This document shows positions 16,353-23,803 of a stretch of DNA of 43,800 bases, one piece after another. The stretch is from NCBI GenBank assembly GCA_027315345.1, contig DAHUYE010000052.1:1-43800 (forward strand), written 5' to 3'. The DNA is from Actinomycetota bacterium (GTDB lineage Bacteria > Actinomycetota > Acidimicrobiia > Acidimicrobiales > JAJPHE01). The stretch's first letter is position 1; every line of letters begins with the position of its first letter. The translations under genes and the position numbers were made by a program. Below the pieces are notes generated by a model that saw only the letters and a list, made by a program, of their open reading frames with translations, ran no database searches and had not been told where the DNA came from.

Positions 16353-18142
16353 CCAATCGGGAGACGGGCCGGTCCCTGCTGCCCCTGGCGGAGGCGGCCG
16401 CCTATCTGAGCCTCCCGGTTTCCGCCGTCGAGGCGCTGGTGGCCGGCCAGTTCCTGCCCATCGCCGGCTCCTCGGCTGCCGGCGCGCCGGCCCCCGGGGC
16501 GACCACCCCTGGTGCGGGCGCGACCGGCGCCATCCCCCCGGAGTTCCGCATGGTCGATCTCAAGGCCTTCCTGGCCCGCAACGCCGATTACGGGTCGGGC
16601 AACCTCCTGCACTTTCCGCCCGATGATCCCGATCCCCAGGCCCTGCTGGACGATCTGGACGCCCGGTCGGAGGAGATGGCCCGGCGGGCCTTCGAGATCT
16701 TCGCCGCCGCCATCACCGAGGCCCGGAGCTGGTCGGAGGAGGAGAAGGGCCGCTTCGTGGCCCAGGCCAAGGCCCGCTTCGAGGCCATCCTGGCCGTGAC
16801 CGCCCAGGGGGCCGAGGTGGATCAGGCCCTGGTGGCCGACCTGGGTGAGGTGGGCGCCGCCGCCGCCTGGTCGGCCTCCTCCCTGCCCCAGCTCCTGGTG
16901 GTGCTGCGCATCTCCCGGGACCTGGTGGTCCAGACGGCGGTGGAGCTGGCCGAGGAGCGGGGTGGGCGCTGGGGCCTGGCCCTGTCGCTGCTCCTGACCC
17001 GGGTCCTGCCGGCCATGGACCGCCTGACCGACGCCCTGGCCCAGGGCTACTGGGACGCCGTGGTCCGCCGGGAGGAGGAGGCCAGCGCCCGCTACGCCCA
17101 CGTAGTCGAGCACTCCAGCGACGGCGTCTGGGAGGCCGACCTGGACGGGCGGATCTCCTACGCCAACGCCGCCTTTGCGGTCATCGTGGGCTGGGACATC
17201 GACGCCCTCGAAGGCGTCGCCCTCACCGACCTCTTCCCGGCCCCGGGATCAGGGGTGACCCTGGACACCCTGACCCCGACCAGGCCGGGACCGTCCGAGC
17301 CCTTCGAGGTGTCCCTGCGCCGCCCCGACGGGATCCGCCGGGTGCTGGCCGTGCGGGTCCAGCCCCGGCGGGTGGACGACCAGGTGGTCGGCTTCCAGGG
17401 CGTGGCCCGGGACACCACGGCCGTGCACGACCTGGAGGCGGAGAAGAACGAGTTCCTCGCTCTGGTCACCCATGACCTTCGCACCCCGCTGTCGACCATC
17501 GTGGGCATGGGCGCCACCCTGGAGACCCACGGGGACGAACTGCCCGCCGACCGCATCAAGCGCATGGGCGAGGCCGTCCGCCGCCAGGCCGAGCGCATCT
17601 CCCGCCTGGCCGACGACCTCTACGACGTCAGCCGCCTGGAGGCCAGTTCCCTGCTCATAGCCGTGCGCCCCGTCGACCTGGCCCAGGTGGTCCAGGCCGC
17701 CCTCGACACCGTCGACCCCCACCGGGAGGTGGTGGCCCAGGTAGAGGTGGGAATTCCCTCCGGCGTAGCGGTCATGGCCGACCCCCGCCGGCTGGAGCAG
17801 ATCGTGGCCAACCTGGTGGCCAACTCCTTCGAGCACGGTTCGGCGCCCATCGCCATCCAACTGGCCCGCACCACCCCCAGCGAAGTCACCTTCACCGTTT
17901 CGGACTCCGGCCCCGGCGTCGCCCCCGAGGTGGTTCCGGTCCTCTTCAGCCGGGTGCACACCCTGTCCCGGAACCACCACGCCGGCCGGGTGGGCCTCGG
18001 CACCGGCCTGGGCCTGTTCCTGGTCCGGGGCCTGGTGGAGGCCATGGGCGGCCGGGTCGCCTACCACCCCGGTGAGCCCGGCTCCTGCTTCGAGGTCACC
18101 CTCCTCCCGCCCCGTCGCCCCGCCGACTCCCTGGTGCTCTGA
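16349..18142 (+). CDS. PAS-containing sensor histidine kinase with N-terminal excisionase-like HTH
   Basis: This 597-residue protein has an N-terminal helix-turn-helix resembling MerR/excisionase domains (LPLAEAAAYLSLPVSAVEAL, then FRMVDLKAFLARN). A helical region (about 105-240) follows, then a PAS domain (about 250-365; SDGVWEADLDGRISYANAAF), HisKA with H in VTHDLRTPLS (about 375-440) and HATPase_c with NLVANSFEHG, SDSGPGVAP and GTGLGLFLV. No membrane helix is visible, so it is a soluble kinase. No response regulator gene is adjacent, so the partner is elsewhere. The GTG at 16349 overlaps the preceding stop; GTG 16295 would add 18 residues. The HTH plus kinase combination is unusual. Confidence 0.85.
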   Translation: MTNRETGRSLLPLAEAAAYLSLPVSAVEALVAGQFLPIAGSSAAGAPAPGATTPGAGATGAIPPEFRMVDLKAFLARNADYGSGNLLHFPPDDPDPQALLDDLDARSEEMARRAFEIFAAAITEARSWSEEEKGRFVAQAKARFEAILAVTAQGAEVDQALVADLGEVGAAAAWSASSLPQLLVVLRISRDLVVQTAVELAEERGGRWGLALSLLLTRVLPAMDRLTDALAQGYWDAVVRREEEASARYAHVVEHSSDGVWEADLDGRISYANAAFAVIVGWDIDALEGVALTDLFPAPGSGVTLDTLTPTRPGPSEPFEVSLRRPDGIRRVLAVRVQPRRVDDQVVGFQGVARDTTAVHDLEAEKNEFLALVTHDLRTPLSTIVGMGATLETHGDELPADRIKRMGEAVRRQAERISRLADDLYDVSRLEASSLLIAVRPVDLAQVVQAALDTVDPHREVVAQVEVGIPSGVAVMADPRRLEQIVANLVANSFEHGSAPIAIQLARTTPSEVTFTVSDSGPGVAPEVVPVLFSRVHTLSRNHHAGRVGLGTGLGLFLVRGLVEAMGGRVAYHPGEPGSCFEVTLLPPRRPADSLVL

Positions 18143-18303
18143 CGCCGGTCCCATCCGCCCGGCGGTCCCTCCTTCGCCTGGGCTGGGTCACCCGGGCGGC
18201 GGCCCTAACACTTTCCTCATCTTCTTCCTCAACAATCACAACCGGCGGCCCGCACACTGGCCGTCAGTCAGCCTCGCTCGAGGCCCCCAGAGGAGAGACA
18301 CCG

Positions 18304-18894
18304 ATGAGCAAGCTCCGTATCCCCCACCTTCCCCACGCCAAGGCCGTCGTGGCCGCCGGCGTCTCCGCCGCCGTGATCGGCTCCGGCGCCATGGCCTACG
18401 CCGCCATCGGCCCCAGCTCCTCGGCGCCCACCGCCGCTCTGACCTCGGCCCGGCTCACTGCGGCCACGAACGCCGGAGCCGGCGCCAACGCCGCGGGCAA
18501 CCGGGCCGCCCGCCGGACCGGGACCGGTACCGCCGGGGCCCGGAGGGCCCCCCTGCGCCAGCTCGGCAGGCTCGCCATAGGGGAGGTCACCTCCCTGTCC
18601 ACCTCGGGCGGGGCCGCTTCGGCCGGGACCATCACCATCCAAACCCCGGACAGCAAGTCGGTGACGGCCAACCTGGCCACGCGCACCCGGGTGGTCGCCT
18701 ACCAGGGCCCCGGCACGAAACCGACCCCCGAGAATCTCTCGACCCTTGAGACCAAGACCGACGAGTTGGTGGCGGTCCGGATCGTGGCCCGGAAGAAGCC
18801 GACCGCCTCGACGGCCACCGGTACGCAGGCCCCGGTCCGCTACGCCGTCCTGATAGTCGACCTGGGCTACGCCGCCGGCACCCCCACCTCGTAG
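18304..18894 (+). CDS. Secreted protein of unknown function with a beta-strand (OB-like) domain
   Basis: This 196-residue protein has a signal peptide (KAVVAAGVSAAVIGSGAMA, cut near AYA), an Ala/Thr-rich linker, then a strand-rich segment (about 88-190): IGEVTSLSTSGG, TITIQTPDSKSVTANL, TRVVAY, TDELVAVRIVA. That layout resembles DUF5666-like OB-fold surface proteins, though no match could be confirmed. It is preceded by GAGGAGAG about 6 bases before the ATG, so the start is firm. A candidate terminator follows at 18909-18929. Confidence 0.65.
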   Translation: MSKLRIPHLPHAKAVVAAGVSAAVIGSGAMAYAAIGPSSSAPTAALTSARLTAATNAGAGANAAGNRAARRTGTGTAGARRAPLRQLGRLAIGEVTSLSTSGGAASAGTITIQTPDSKSVTANLATRTRVVAYQGPGTKPTPENLSTLETKTDELVAVRIVARKKPTASTATGTQAPVRYAVLIVDLGYAAGTPTS

Positions 18895-18908
18895 CGCCCC
18901 ACCTGGTA

Positions 18909-18929
18909 GCGCCCCCACCTGGGGGGCGC
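18909..18929 (+). terminator. GC-rich hairpin between the secreted and LysM genes
   Basis: GCGCCCCC (18909-18916) pairs with GGGGGCGC (18922-18929), loop 5. It lies in three imperfect tandem copies of a CACCTGGTAGCGCCC unit just after the stop. There is no U-tract. Confidence 0.4.
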
Positions 18930-19008
18930 CCCGCCCGGAGTCCGCAGCGGTGGACGGGCCAAATGTTCCCCTTGTGGCTTGTGTGGCCAGAGTGAAGAAT
19001 GTGAGGTC

Positions 19009-19893
19009 ATGCGACGCGGGGTGGGACGGTCGGTGCTGGGCCTGTCCGTTCTGGGCCTGGTGGCCGGCGCCGGCCTGGCCGTCGGGTTGGGCTCGGCGGC
19101 CCAGGCCGACCAGGTCACGGTCCGCGGCGGGGACACCCTGACCGCCATAGCGGTGCGCTACGGCACCACCTCCTGGGCCCTGGCCCGAGCCAACCGCCTC
19201 CCTGATGCCAACCACATCGAGATCGGCCAGCGCCTGACCGTCCCCTCCCCGGTCCAGGTCTCCAGGGCGGCCGGAACGGGCGGGGTCTCCCGGCGGGTGA
19301 CGGTGGCCCGGGGCCAGACCCTCTCGGCCATCGCTTCCCACTACGGGGTGACCGTGGCCCAGCTGGTGGCGGCCAACGACATCGCCAACCCGGACCGGGT
19401 CGAGGCCGGCTCGACGCTGGTCATCCCGGGGGCGGTGGCGTCCTCCTCGGGCCTGACCTCGCTCGGCGGCCCGTCCGCAGCCGTGCTCGACTCCTCCTAC
19501 GGCCGGGGCCTGCTGGCCGACTTCTCTTACTGGTCCGCTCACTACGGGGTGCCGGTCAACGTCCTGGAGGCGCTGACCTGGTGGGAGTCGGGCTGGAACA
19601 ACGCCGAGGTCTCCGCCACCGGAGCCGTGGGCATCGGCCAGCTGGAGCCGGCCACCGTCGCCTACGTCAACACCGTCCTGCTGGGCGGCGCCGACCTCAA
19701 CCCCCGGGTCGCCTCGGACAACATCCGGATGACGGCCGCCTTCCTGGCCCACCTCATCAGCCACAGCGGGGGCAACCTCAGCCTGGCCGTGGCCGCCTAC
19801 TACCAGGGACTGGCCTCGGTCCAGGCTCGGGGCGAGTACCACGTCACCGCCCACTACGTCGCCGGCGTCATGGCCTACGCCCGGGTCTTCTGA
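19009..19893 (+). CDS. Secreted protein with two LysM domains and a lytic-transglycosylase-like domain
   Basis: This 294-residue protein has a signal peptide (VGRSVLGLSVLGLVAGAGLA, cut after GSAAQA). Two LysM domains follow: about 35-80 (VRGGDTLTAIAVRYGTT, IEIGQRLTVP) and about 95-140 (VARGQTLSAIASHYGVT). The C-terminal domain (about 165-294) carries LEALTWWESGWNN with the Glu typical of SLT-type lytic transglycosylases, then GAVGIGQLEPATVAY and LAVAAYYQG. It probably cleaves glycan strands and binds peptidoglycan through LysM. The ATG at 19009 starts the signal peptide; a GAGG 2 bases upstream is too close to be a good ribosome site. Confidence 0.85.
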   Translation: MRRGVGRSVLGLSVLGLVAGAGLAVGLGSAAQADQVTVRGGDTLTAIAVRYGTTSWALARANRLPDANHIEIGQRLTVPSPVQVSRAAGTGGVSRRVTVARGQTLSAIASHYGVTVAQLVAANDIANPDRVEAGSTLVIPGAVASSSGLTSLGGPSAAVLDSSYGRGLLADFSYWSAHYGVPVNVLEALTWWESGWNNAEVSATGAVGIGQLEPATVAYVNTVLLGGADLNPRVASDNIRMTAAFLAHLISHSGGNLSLAVAAYYQGLASVQARGEYHVTAHYVAGVMAYARVF

Positions 19894-19929
19894 CCGCCGG
19901 CACTCGTAACACCTCCACTTTGGGGTCAT

Positions 19930-21168
19930 TCAGCGAGTCGGGTCAGACGATCCGAGGGCGGCCTCGATGTTGTCCAGCATGCGGGCGGTGCAGCCGGCCA
20001 GCTCCACGACCGGGGCGACCTCGGTGGCGATGCGCTCGGCCAGAGCGATGAAGGCATCCCGGACTGCCAGTCGACTCGGGGCACCGGGGGATACGGCGGG
20101 GGCGTCGGTGCCGGCCGGGGAGTCATGGGGACCGGCCAGGACGGCGGGGCGGCCGGCGTCTCCGCCGGCGGCCACGGCCGGGTCCAGGGGGATCCGGGCC
20201 AAGAGGGGGGCGCCGATCTCATCGGCCAGGCGCTGGCCGCCGCCGGAGCCGAACAGGGGATAGGAGACGCCATGGTCGCACTCGAAGGCGCTCATGTTCT
20301 CGATCACGCCGGCCACCCGCAGGTAGCCCCGGCGGGCCATGTCGGCGGCCCGGGCGGCCACCTTCTGGGCGGCCAGGGCCGGAGTGGTGACGATGATCAT
20401 GTCGGCCCGGGGCAGCATGCGGGCCAGGCCCATCTGCACGTCCCCGGTACCGGGGGGCATGTCGATGAGCAGGTAGTCCAACTCGCCCCAGTCCACGTCC
20501 TCCAGGAAGTGCTGGACGGCCCGGTTGAGCATCAGACCCCGCCACATCACCGCCTCGTCCTCCCCGGAGAGGAAGCCCATGGACACCACATCGATGCGGC
20601 CTCCGTGGGGGCCGACCGGGAGGCGGAGGGGGATCATTTTGCCGGCCTTGGCTTCCAGGCGGGCGTCCAGGCCGAGCATGCGGGGCACGGAGAAGCCCCA
20701 GATGTCGGCGTCGAGGATGCCGACCTGGAGGCCCCGCAGGGCCAGGGCGGCGGCCAGGTTGACGGTGACGGAGGACTTGCCCACCCCGCCTTTGCCCGAG
20801 GCGATGGCCAGGGCCCGGGTGGAGGGGTGCACGGCCGTGGGGGCGGCGGCCTCCCTGGCCTTCCAGCGGGCCCGGGCCATGACCGCCGAGCGTTGGTCGG
20901 CGTCCATGGTCCCGACGGCCACCTCCACCGAGCTGACCCCGGGCAGGGAGGCCAGCCGGCGGTTGACGTCGCCTTCTATCTGGGAGCGGAGGGGACAGGA
21001 GGCAATGGTGAGTGCGACCGAGACGCTGACCTGGCCGGTCGGGGAGATGGCGATGTCCCCGACCATGCCCAGGGAGACGATGTCCTCGCCCAGCTCGGGG
21101 TCGACCACGCCGGCCAGGGCGCCCCGGACGGCGTCGGCCGAGGGGGCAGGGGGGCGGGTGTCCGGCAC
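19930..21168 (-). CDS. mrp: Mrp/NBP35-family iron-sulfur carrier ATPase
   Basis: This 412-residue protein has an N-terminal MIP18/DUF59 domain (about 12-95, VRGALAGVVDPELGEDIVSLG) and a P-loop ATPase with GKGGVGKSSVTVNLA, DADIWGFSVP and LLIDMPPGTGDVQ. The late GSGGGQRLADEIG motif is present. The CxxC pair that bridges a [4Fe-4S] cluster in many Mrp dimers is incomplete (VIENMSAFECDHG has one Cys), so cluster binding may differ. The C terminus has a Pro/Gly-rich insertion and an extra helix. The start is GTG, 6 bases after a TAGAAT -10 within the palindrome at 21171-21204. It is divergent from the HTH gene and close to an A-type carrier, forming an Fe-S block. Confidence 0.9.
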   Translation of the reverse strand: MPDTRPPAPSADAVRGALAGVVDPELGEDIVSLGMVGDIAISPTGQVSVSVALTIASCPLRSQIEGDVNRRLASLPGVSSVEVAVGTMDADQRSAVMARARWKAREAAAPTAVHPSTRALAIASGKGGVGKSSVTVNLAAALALRGLQVGILDADIWGFSVPRMLGLDARLEAKAGKMIPLRLPVGPHGGRIDVVSMGFLSGEDEAVMWRGLMLNRAVQHFLEDVDWGELDYLLIDMPPGTGDVQMGLARMLPRADMIIVTTPALAAQKVAARAADMARRGYLRVAGVIENMSAFECDHGVSYPLFGSGGGQRLADEIGAPLLARIPLDPAVAAGGDAGRPAVLAGPHDSPAGTDAPAVSPGAPSRLAVRDAFIALAERIATEVAPVVELAGCTARMLDNIEAALGSSDPTR

Positions 21169-21170
21169 GG

Positions 21171-21204
21171 CCGAATTCTACCGGTCTGGGCCGGTACAAT
21201 TCGG
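21171..21204. promoter_or_regulatory. 34-bp palindrome with leaderless promoters on both strands
   Basis: The left arm CCGAATTCTACCGG (21171-21184) and right arm CCGGTACAATTCGG (21191-21204) match as inverted repeats at 13 of 14 positions, loop 6. It fills nearly all of the 39-bp gap between the mrp GTG (21168) and the HTH GTG (21208). On the plus strand TACAAT (21195-21200) precedes the HTH GTG by 7 bases. On the minus strand TAGAAT (21180-21175) precedes the mrp GTG by 6 bases. A regulator bound here would cover both -10 elements. Confidence 0.7.
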
Positions 21205-21207
21205 GGT

Positions 21208-21465
21208 GTGGATCTGGAGCCACTCGACGTCTACAAGGCGCTGGGGGACCAGACCCGCTACCAGCTCTTCTCCGAGCTCCTGAGCTCAAGGGCGGCCCTG
21301 TCGACCTCGGAGCTGGCCGACCGGCTCTGCCTGCACCCCAATACGGTCCGGCCCCACCTGGAGCGGATGCGGGAGGTGGGCCTGGTCGAACTGGAGGTGG
21401 ACGGACGGGGGGCGGTGGGCCGGCCCCGGCACCGTTACCGGCCCGCCCCGGACCGGCGGGCATAA
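21208..21465 (+). CDS. Short helix-turn-helix regulator (SufR/ArsR-like, DNA-binding part only)
   Basis: This protein has 85 residues and is essentially one winged helix: VYKALGDQTRYQLFSELL, then LSTSELADRLCLHPNTVRPHLERMREVGLVEL and GRGAVGRPRHRYRPAP. The GRPRHRY ending is typical of the point at which larger SufR-like regulators continue into a cysteine-bearing sensor domain; here a stop follows at once. The gene sits between mrp and an A-type Fe-S carrier, so regulation of Fe-S assembly is likely, with sensing done by another molecule or not at all. No frameshifted extension is seen before the next gene. The GTG is 7 bases after TACAAT and within 4 bases of the palindrome. Confidence 0.8.
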   Translation: MDLEPLDVYKALGDQTRYQLFSELLSSRAALSTSELADRLCLHPNTVRPHLERMREVGLVELEVDGRGAVGRPRHRYRPAPDRRA

Positions 21466-21488
21466 CCGCCCGGGCTTGTCGGTTAGTA

Positions 21489-21504
21489 GACTCGGTACCA
21501 AGTC
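21489..21504. promoter_or_regulatory. Near-palindrome upstream of the A-type carrier
   Basis: GACTCGGTACCAAGTC reads as an inverted repeat with one mismatched pair. It overlaps a TAGACT (21487-21492) that could be a -10 and lies 21 bases before the carrier start. It is a possible second site for the HTH regulator, though its sequence differs from the 21171-21204 palindrome except for the central GGTACC/CCGGTAC part. Confidence 0.3.
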
Positions 21505-21525
21505 TCCTCAGGAGGACAACTACTC

Positions 21526-21888
21526 GTGACCATGACGTCCACGGTCAAGATCGGCCGGAAGCCCACACCCATCACCCTCACCGACGCCGCCATCGCCAAG
21601 GTGGCCGAGCTGATCGAGAAGGAAGGCGAGGAAGGTCTGGCCCTGCGGGTGGCGGTCCGTCCGGGGGGCTGCTCGGGCTACAGCTACGAGATGTTCTTCG
21701 ATACAGAGGTCAATGATGACGACATCAGCCGGGAGTTCAGCGGCGTCAAGGTGGTCATCGACAACGCCTCGGCCGAGCTGATCAAGGGCGCCTCCCTGGA
21801 CTACAAGGACGGCCTGCAGGGGGCGGGATTCCACATCTCCAACCCCAACGCCCAGCGCACCTGCGGCTGCGGCAGCTCCTTCTCCTAA
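21526..21888 (+). CDS. A-type iron-sulfur carrier (HesB/IscA/ErpA family)
   Basis: This 120-residue protein has the family markers: ITLTDAAIAKVAELI, VRPGGCSGYSYEM (first Cys), IDNASAELIKGASLDY, and C-terminal RTCGCGSSF (Cys pair). These three Cys bind or transfer Fe-S clusters. The GTG at 21526 has AGGAGGA (21510-21516) 9 bases upstream; ATG 21532 would be too distant. It probably belongs to one unit with the HTH gene upstream and with the [2Fe-2S] gene downstream, which is in the same reading frame after the TAA. ErpA or IscA identity cannot be separated by eye. Confidence 0.93.
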   Translation: MTMTSTVKIGRKPTPITLTDAAIAKVAELIEKEGEEGLALRVAVRPGGCSGYSYEMFFDTEVNDDDISREFSGVKVVIDNASAELIKGASLDYKDGLQGAGFHISNPNAQRTCGCGSSFS

Positions 21889-21904
21889 GCCCAGCTCCTT
21901 CTCC
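21873..21904 (+). repeat. 13-bp direct repeat around the carrier stop codon
   Basis: CAGCTCCTTCTCC occurs at 21873-21885 and 21892-21904. The first copy encodes the carrier's last residues and the second lies just beyond the TAA in the same frame. It looks like a slippage duplication. Confidence 0.7.
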
Positions 21905-21954
21905 CCGCCCCTCAGCCCCTGATCTCCTTCACCCTCGACGGGGCGCCCGTCGAG

Positions 21955-23571
21955 GTGGTCGATGACGGCTGCTCCCTGCTCGAGGCGCTGAGGGACCGCC
22001 TGGGCCGGCGTTCGGCCAAGGACGGCTGCTCCCCCCAGGGCCAGTGCGGTTGCTGCACGGTATGGGTGGACGGGGCGGCCCGGGTGGCCTGCGTGACTCC
22101 GGTCCGGCGGGTGGCCGGCCGGTCGGTCACGACATTGGAGGGTCTGGACCCGGCCGTTCGGGACCGCTGGGCCGGGGCTTTCCTCGACCACGGGGCCAGC
22201 CAGTGCGGGTTCTGCACCCCGGGCATCATCATGCGCCTGGCCGCCCAGGAGGCCCGCCAGGGCGGGAGTTTGACCGAGGACCAGGCCGAGTCGGCCCTGC
22301 TGGCCCACCTGTGCCGCTGCACCGGGTGGCAGACCATCGTGGAGGCGGCCACGGCGCCGGCCACCGCGCCGGCCACAGTGCCGGCCACCGCTCCGGCCGG
22401 CGCCGGGCGGACCCGGGACCTGGCTGCTGCCGCCCGGCGGGCCCGGCTGGAAGGAGGAGCCGTCCAGGCCGTCGGGGCCGAGGTGGCGCTGGGGTTGGGG
22501 GGCTTCGCCGATGACACCGCCCCCGCCGACGCCCTGGTGGCCGTGCCCGACGCCGCCGGGGGCTGGGCCGTGGGCGAGACCCTGTCCGAAGCCCGGGCGG
22601 CGGCCGGCAAGGTCCAAGGCCGGCGCACGACCCTTGAGTTGACCTGGCCCATCGAGATCCCGCTGGGGGACTGGGACCTGCGGCTGGCCACCACCTGGGT
22701 CGAGCCCGCCTACCTGGAGACGGATGCATCCTGGTGCCTCCCCGGAGGGGAGCCGGTCACCCCGCTGGCCAACGGGGGCGCCTTCGGAGCCAAGACCACC
22801 AGCCCGGTCGGCCGGGCCGCCCGGGAGCTGGCCGACCGCCATGGCCGGGCCGTCCGGGTGGTGTTCTCCCGGGAGGACGCCGTGCGGTGGGGGCCCAAGC
22901 GTCCCCCGCTGGCCGCCGGGGTGCGGGCGGACGGCACCGGCCTGGTCCGGGTGGCCCGCACGGCCGGGATAGTCGAGGCCATCGCCTCGGTGGCGCCCGG
23001 GCTGGAGGTGGAGGAGGTCGACGTCCCCGGGCCCCCGACTTCGGCGGCCATCCGGGGAGCGGGTTGGATGGAGGCGGCCGTCCTGCTCGCCGCGGTGGGT
23101 CAGGCCGGCGTGGCCGGGAGAGCCGCCGCCGCTGGGCCTACCGCCGCCGCTCGGCCCGCCGCCGCCGGCAGGGCTCGGGCCGCCGTCAGCGCTCCGGGCG
23201 GGGGCCGGGCCGAAGCCGGCATCGGCTCCGACGGCGGGATATCGGTGCGGGTGGCCTGCGGGGACCCGCTGGACGAGGTCGTCCTGCGCTCCTACTGCAT
23301 CGGCGCCGCCCACATGGCCCTGGGTTGGGTGCGCAGCGAGGGCCTGGCCGTGGACCCGCAGGGCGAGATCCAGGACCTGACCATCCGGTCCTTCGGCATC
23401 CTGCGGGCCAAGGACATGCCGAGGGTCGAGGTCGAGATCGAGGCCGGCTCCGGTCCGGCGGTCAACGGTTCCGACGCCGTCATGGCGGCCGTGGCGGCGG
23501 CGGTCTGGCTGGCCGACGGCCTCCCGGAGCGCTGGCCTGGGCGCCAAGCCGGAGGCGCATCCCGGCAATGA
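21955..23571 (+). CDS. [2Fe-2S] protein fused to a shortened molybdenum-hydroxylase-like domain (xanthine dehydrogenase family)
   Basis: This protein has 538 residues from the GTG. The N-terminal half has the XdhC/CoxS-type clusters: KDGCSPQGQCGCCTVWVDG, SQCGFCTPGIIM and LLAHLCRCTGW (about 20-125). An ATAPATAP linker follows, then a partial large subunit: YLETDASWCLPGG, LANGGAFGAKTTS, VRVVFSREDAVRWGPKRPP, SAAIRGAGW, and LTIRSFGILRAKDMPRVEVEI. The large part is about 360 residues against roughly 700-750 for a full subunit, so the cofactor site is likely incomplete. The N terminus is probably longer: from CTG 21919 the product begins ISFTLDGAPVEV, the normal ferredoxin-like start, but no standard start codon exists there. 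Confidence 0.75.
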   Translation: MVDDGCSLLEALRDRLGRRSAKDGCSPQGQCGCCTVWVDGAARVACVTPVRRVAGRSVTTLEGLDPAVRDRWAGAFLDHGASQCGFCTPGIIMRLAAQEARQGGSLTEDQAESALLAHLCRCTGWQTIVEAATAPATAPATVPATAPAGAGRTRDLAAAARRARLEGGAVQAVGAEVALGLGGFADDTAPADALVAVPDAAGGWAVGETLSEARAAAGKVQGRRTTLELTWPIEIPLGDWDLRLATTWVEPAYLETDASWCLPGGEPVTPLANGGAFGAKTTSPVGRAARELADRHGRAVRVVFSREDAVRWGPKRPPLAAGVRADGTGLVRVARTAGIVEAIASVAPGLEVEEVDVPGPPTSAAIRGAGWMEAAVLLAAVGQAGVAGRAAAAGPTAAARPAAAGRARAAVSAPGGGRAEAGIGSDGGISVRVACGDPLDEVVLRSYCIGAAHMALGWVRSEGLAVDPQGEIQDLTIRSFGILRAKDMPRVEVEIEAGSGPAVNGSDAVMAAVAAAVWLADGLPERWPGRQAGGASRQ

Positions 23572-23607
23572 GAGGTAGACCTCTACCTCCCAAGAGGCAG
23601 ACTTGGG
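23572..23607 (+). terminator. Two adjacent stem-loops after the [2Fe-2S] gene
   Basis: GAGGTAGA/TCTACCTC (23572-23579 and 23582-23589, loop 2) and CCCAAG/CTTGGG (23589-23594 and 23602-23607, loop 7) are perfect inverted repeats immediately downstream of the stop. They may terminate or attenuate transcription toward ridA. No U-tract follows. Confidence 0.4.
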
Positions 23608-23611
23608 CCTG

Positions 23612-23803
23612 ATGAGTCCCAATAGCGAGAACGAAGAGACGGCTCGTCTGGCCCGAACCCGGGAGATGGCCCAAGGGTCCGGAGCGCGGTGGAAGGAGCC
23701 TTACCGGTCCGAGGACCATGGCGATCTCCTCTATAAGGGCTGGGAGCTCTATAAGGGCTGGGAGCGCGCCGATCCGCCCAACGAGGGGGACAGAGATGAC
23801 TGA
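23612..23803 (+). CDS. Doubtful small ORF with a duplicated LYKGWE hexapeptide
   Basis: From ATG 23612 a 63-residue hydrophilic product can be read, rich in Glu, Arg and Asp, with LYKGWE repeated by an 18-bp tandem duplication. Its stop overlaps the ridA start by 8 bases. Third-position GC is high but lower than that of confident neighbours, and no ribosome-binding site is clear. It may be non-coding leader sequence for ridA. Confidence 0.25.
   Translation: MSPNSENEETARLARTREMAQGSGARWKEPYRSEDHGDLLYKGWELYKGWERADPPNEGDRDD
23729..23764 (+). repeat. Perfect 18-bp tandem duplication upstream of ridA
   Basis: CTCTATAAGGGCTGGGAG occurs twice in a row (23729-23746 and 23747-23764), 32 bases before the ridA ATG. 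Each unit holds a TATAAG that could act as a -10-like element. Confidence 0.8.
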
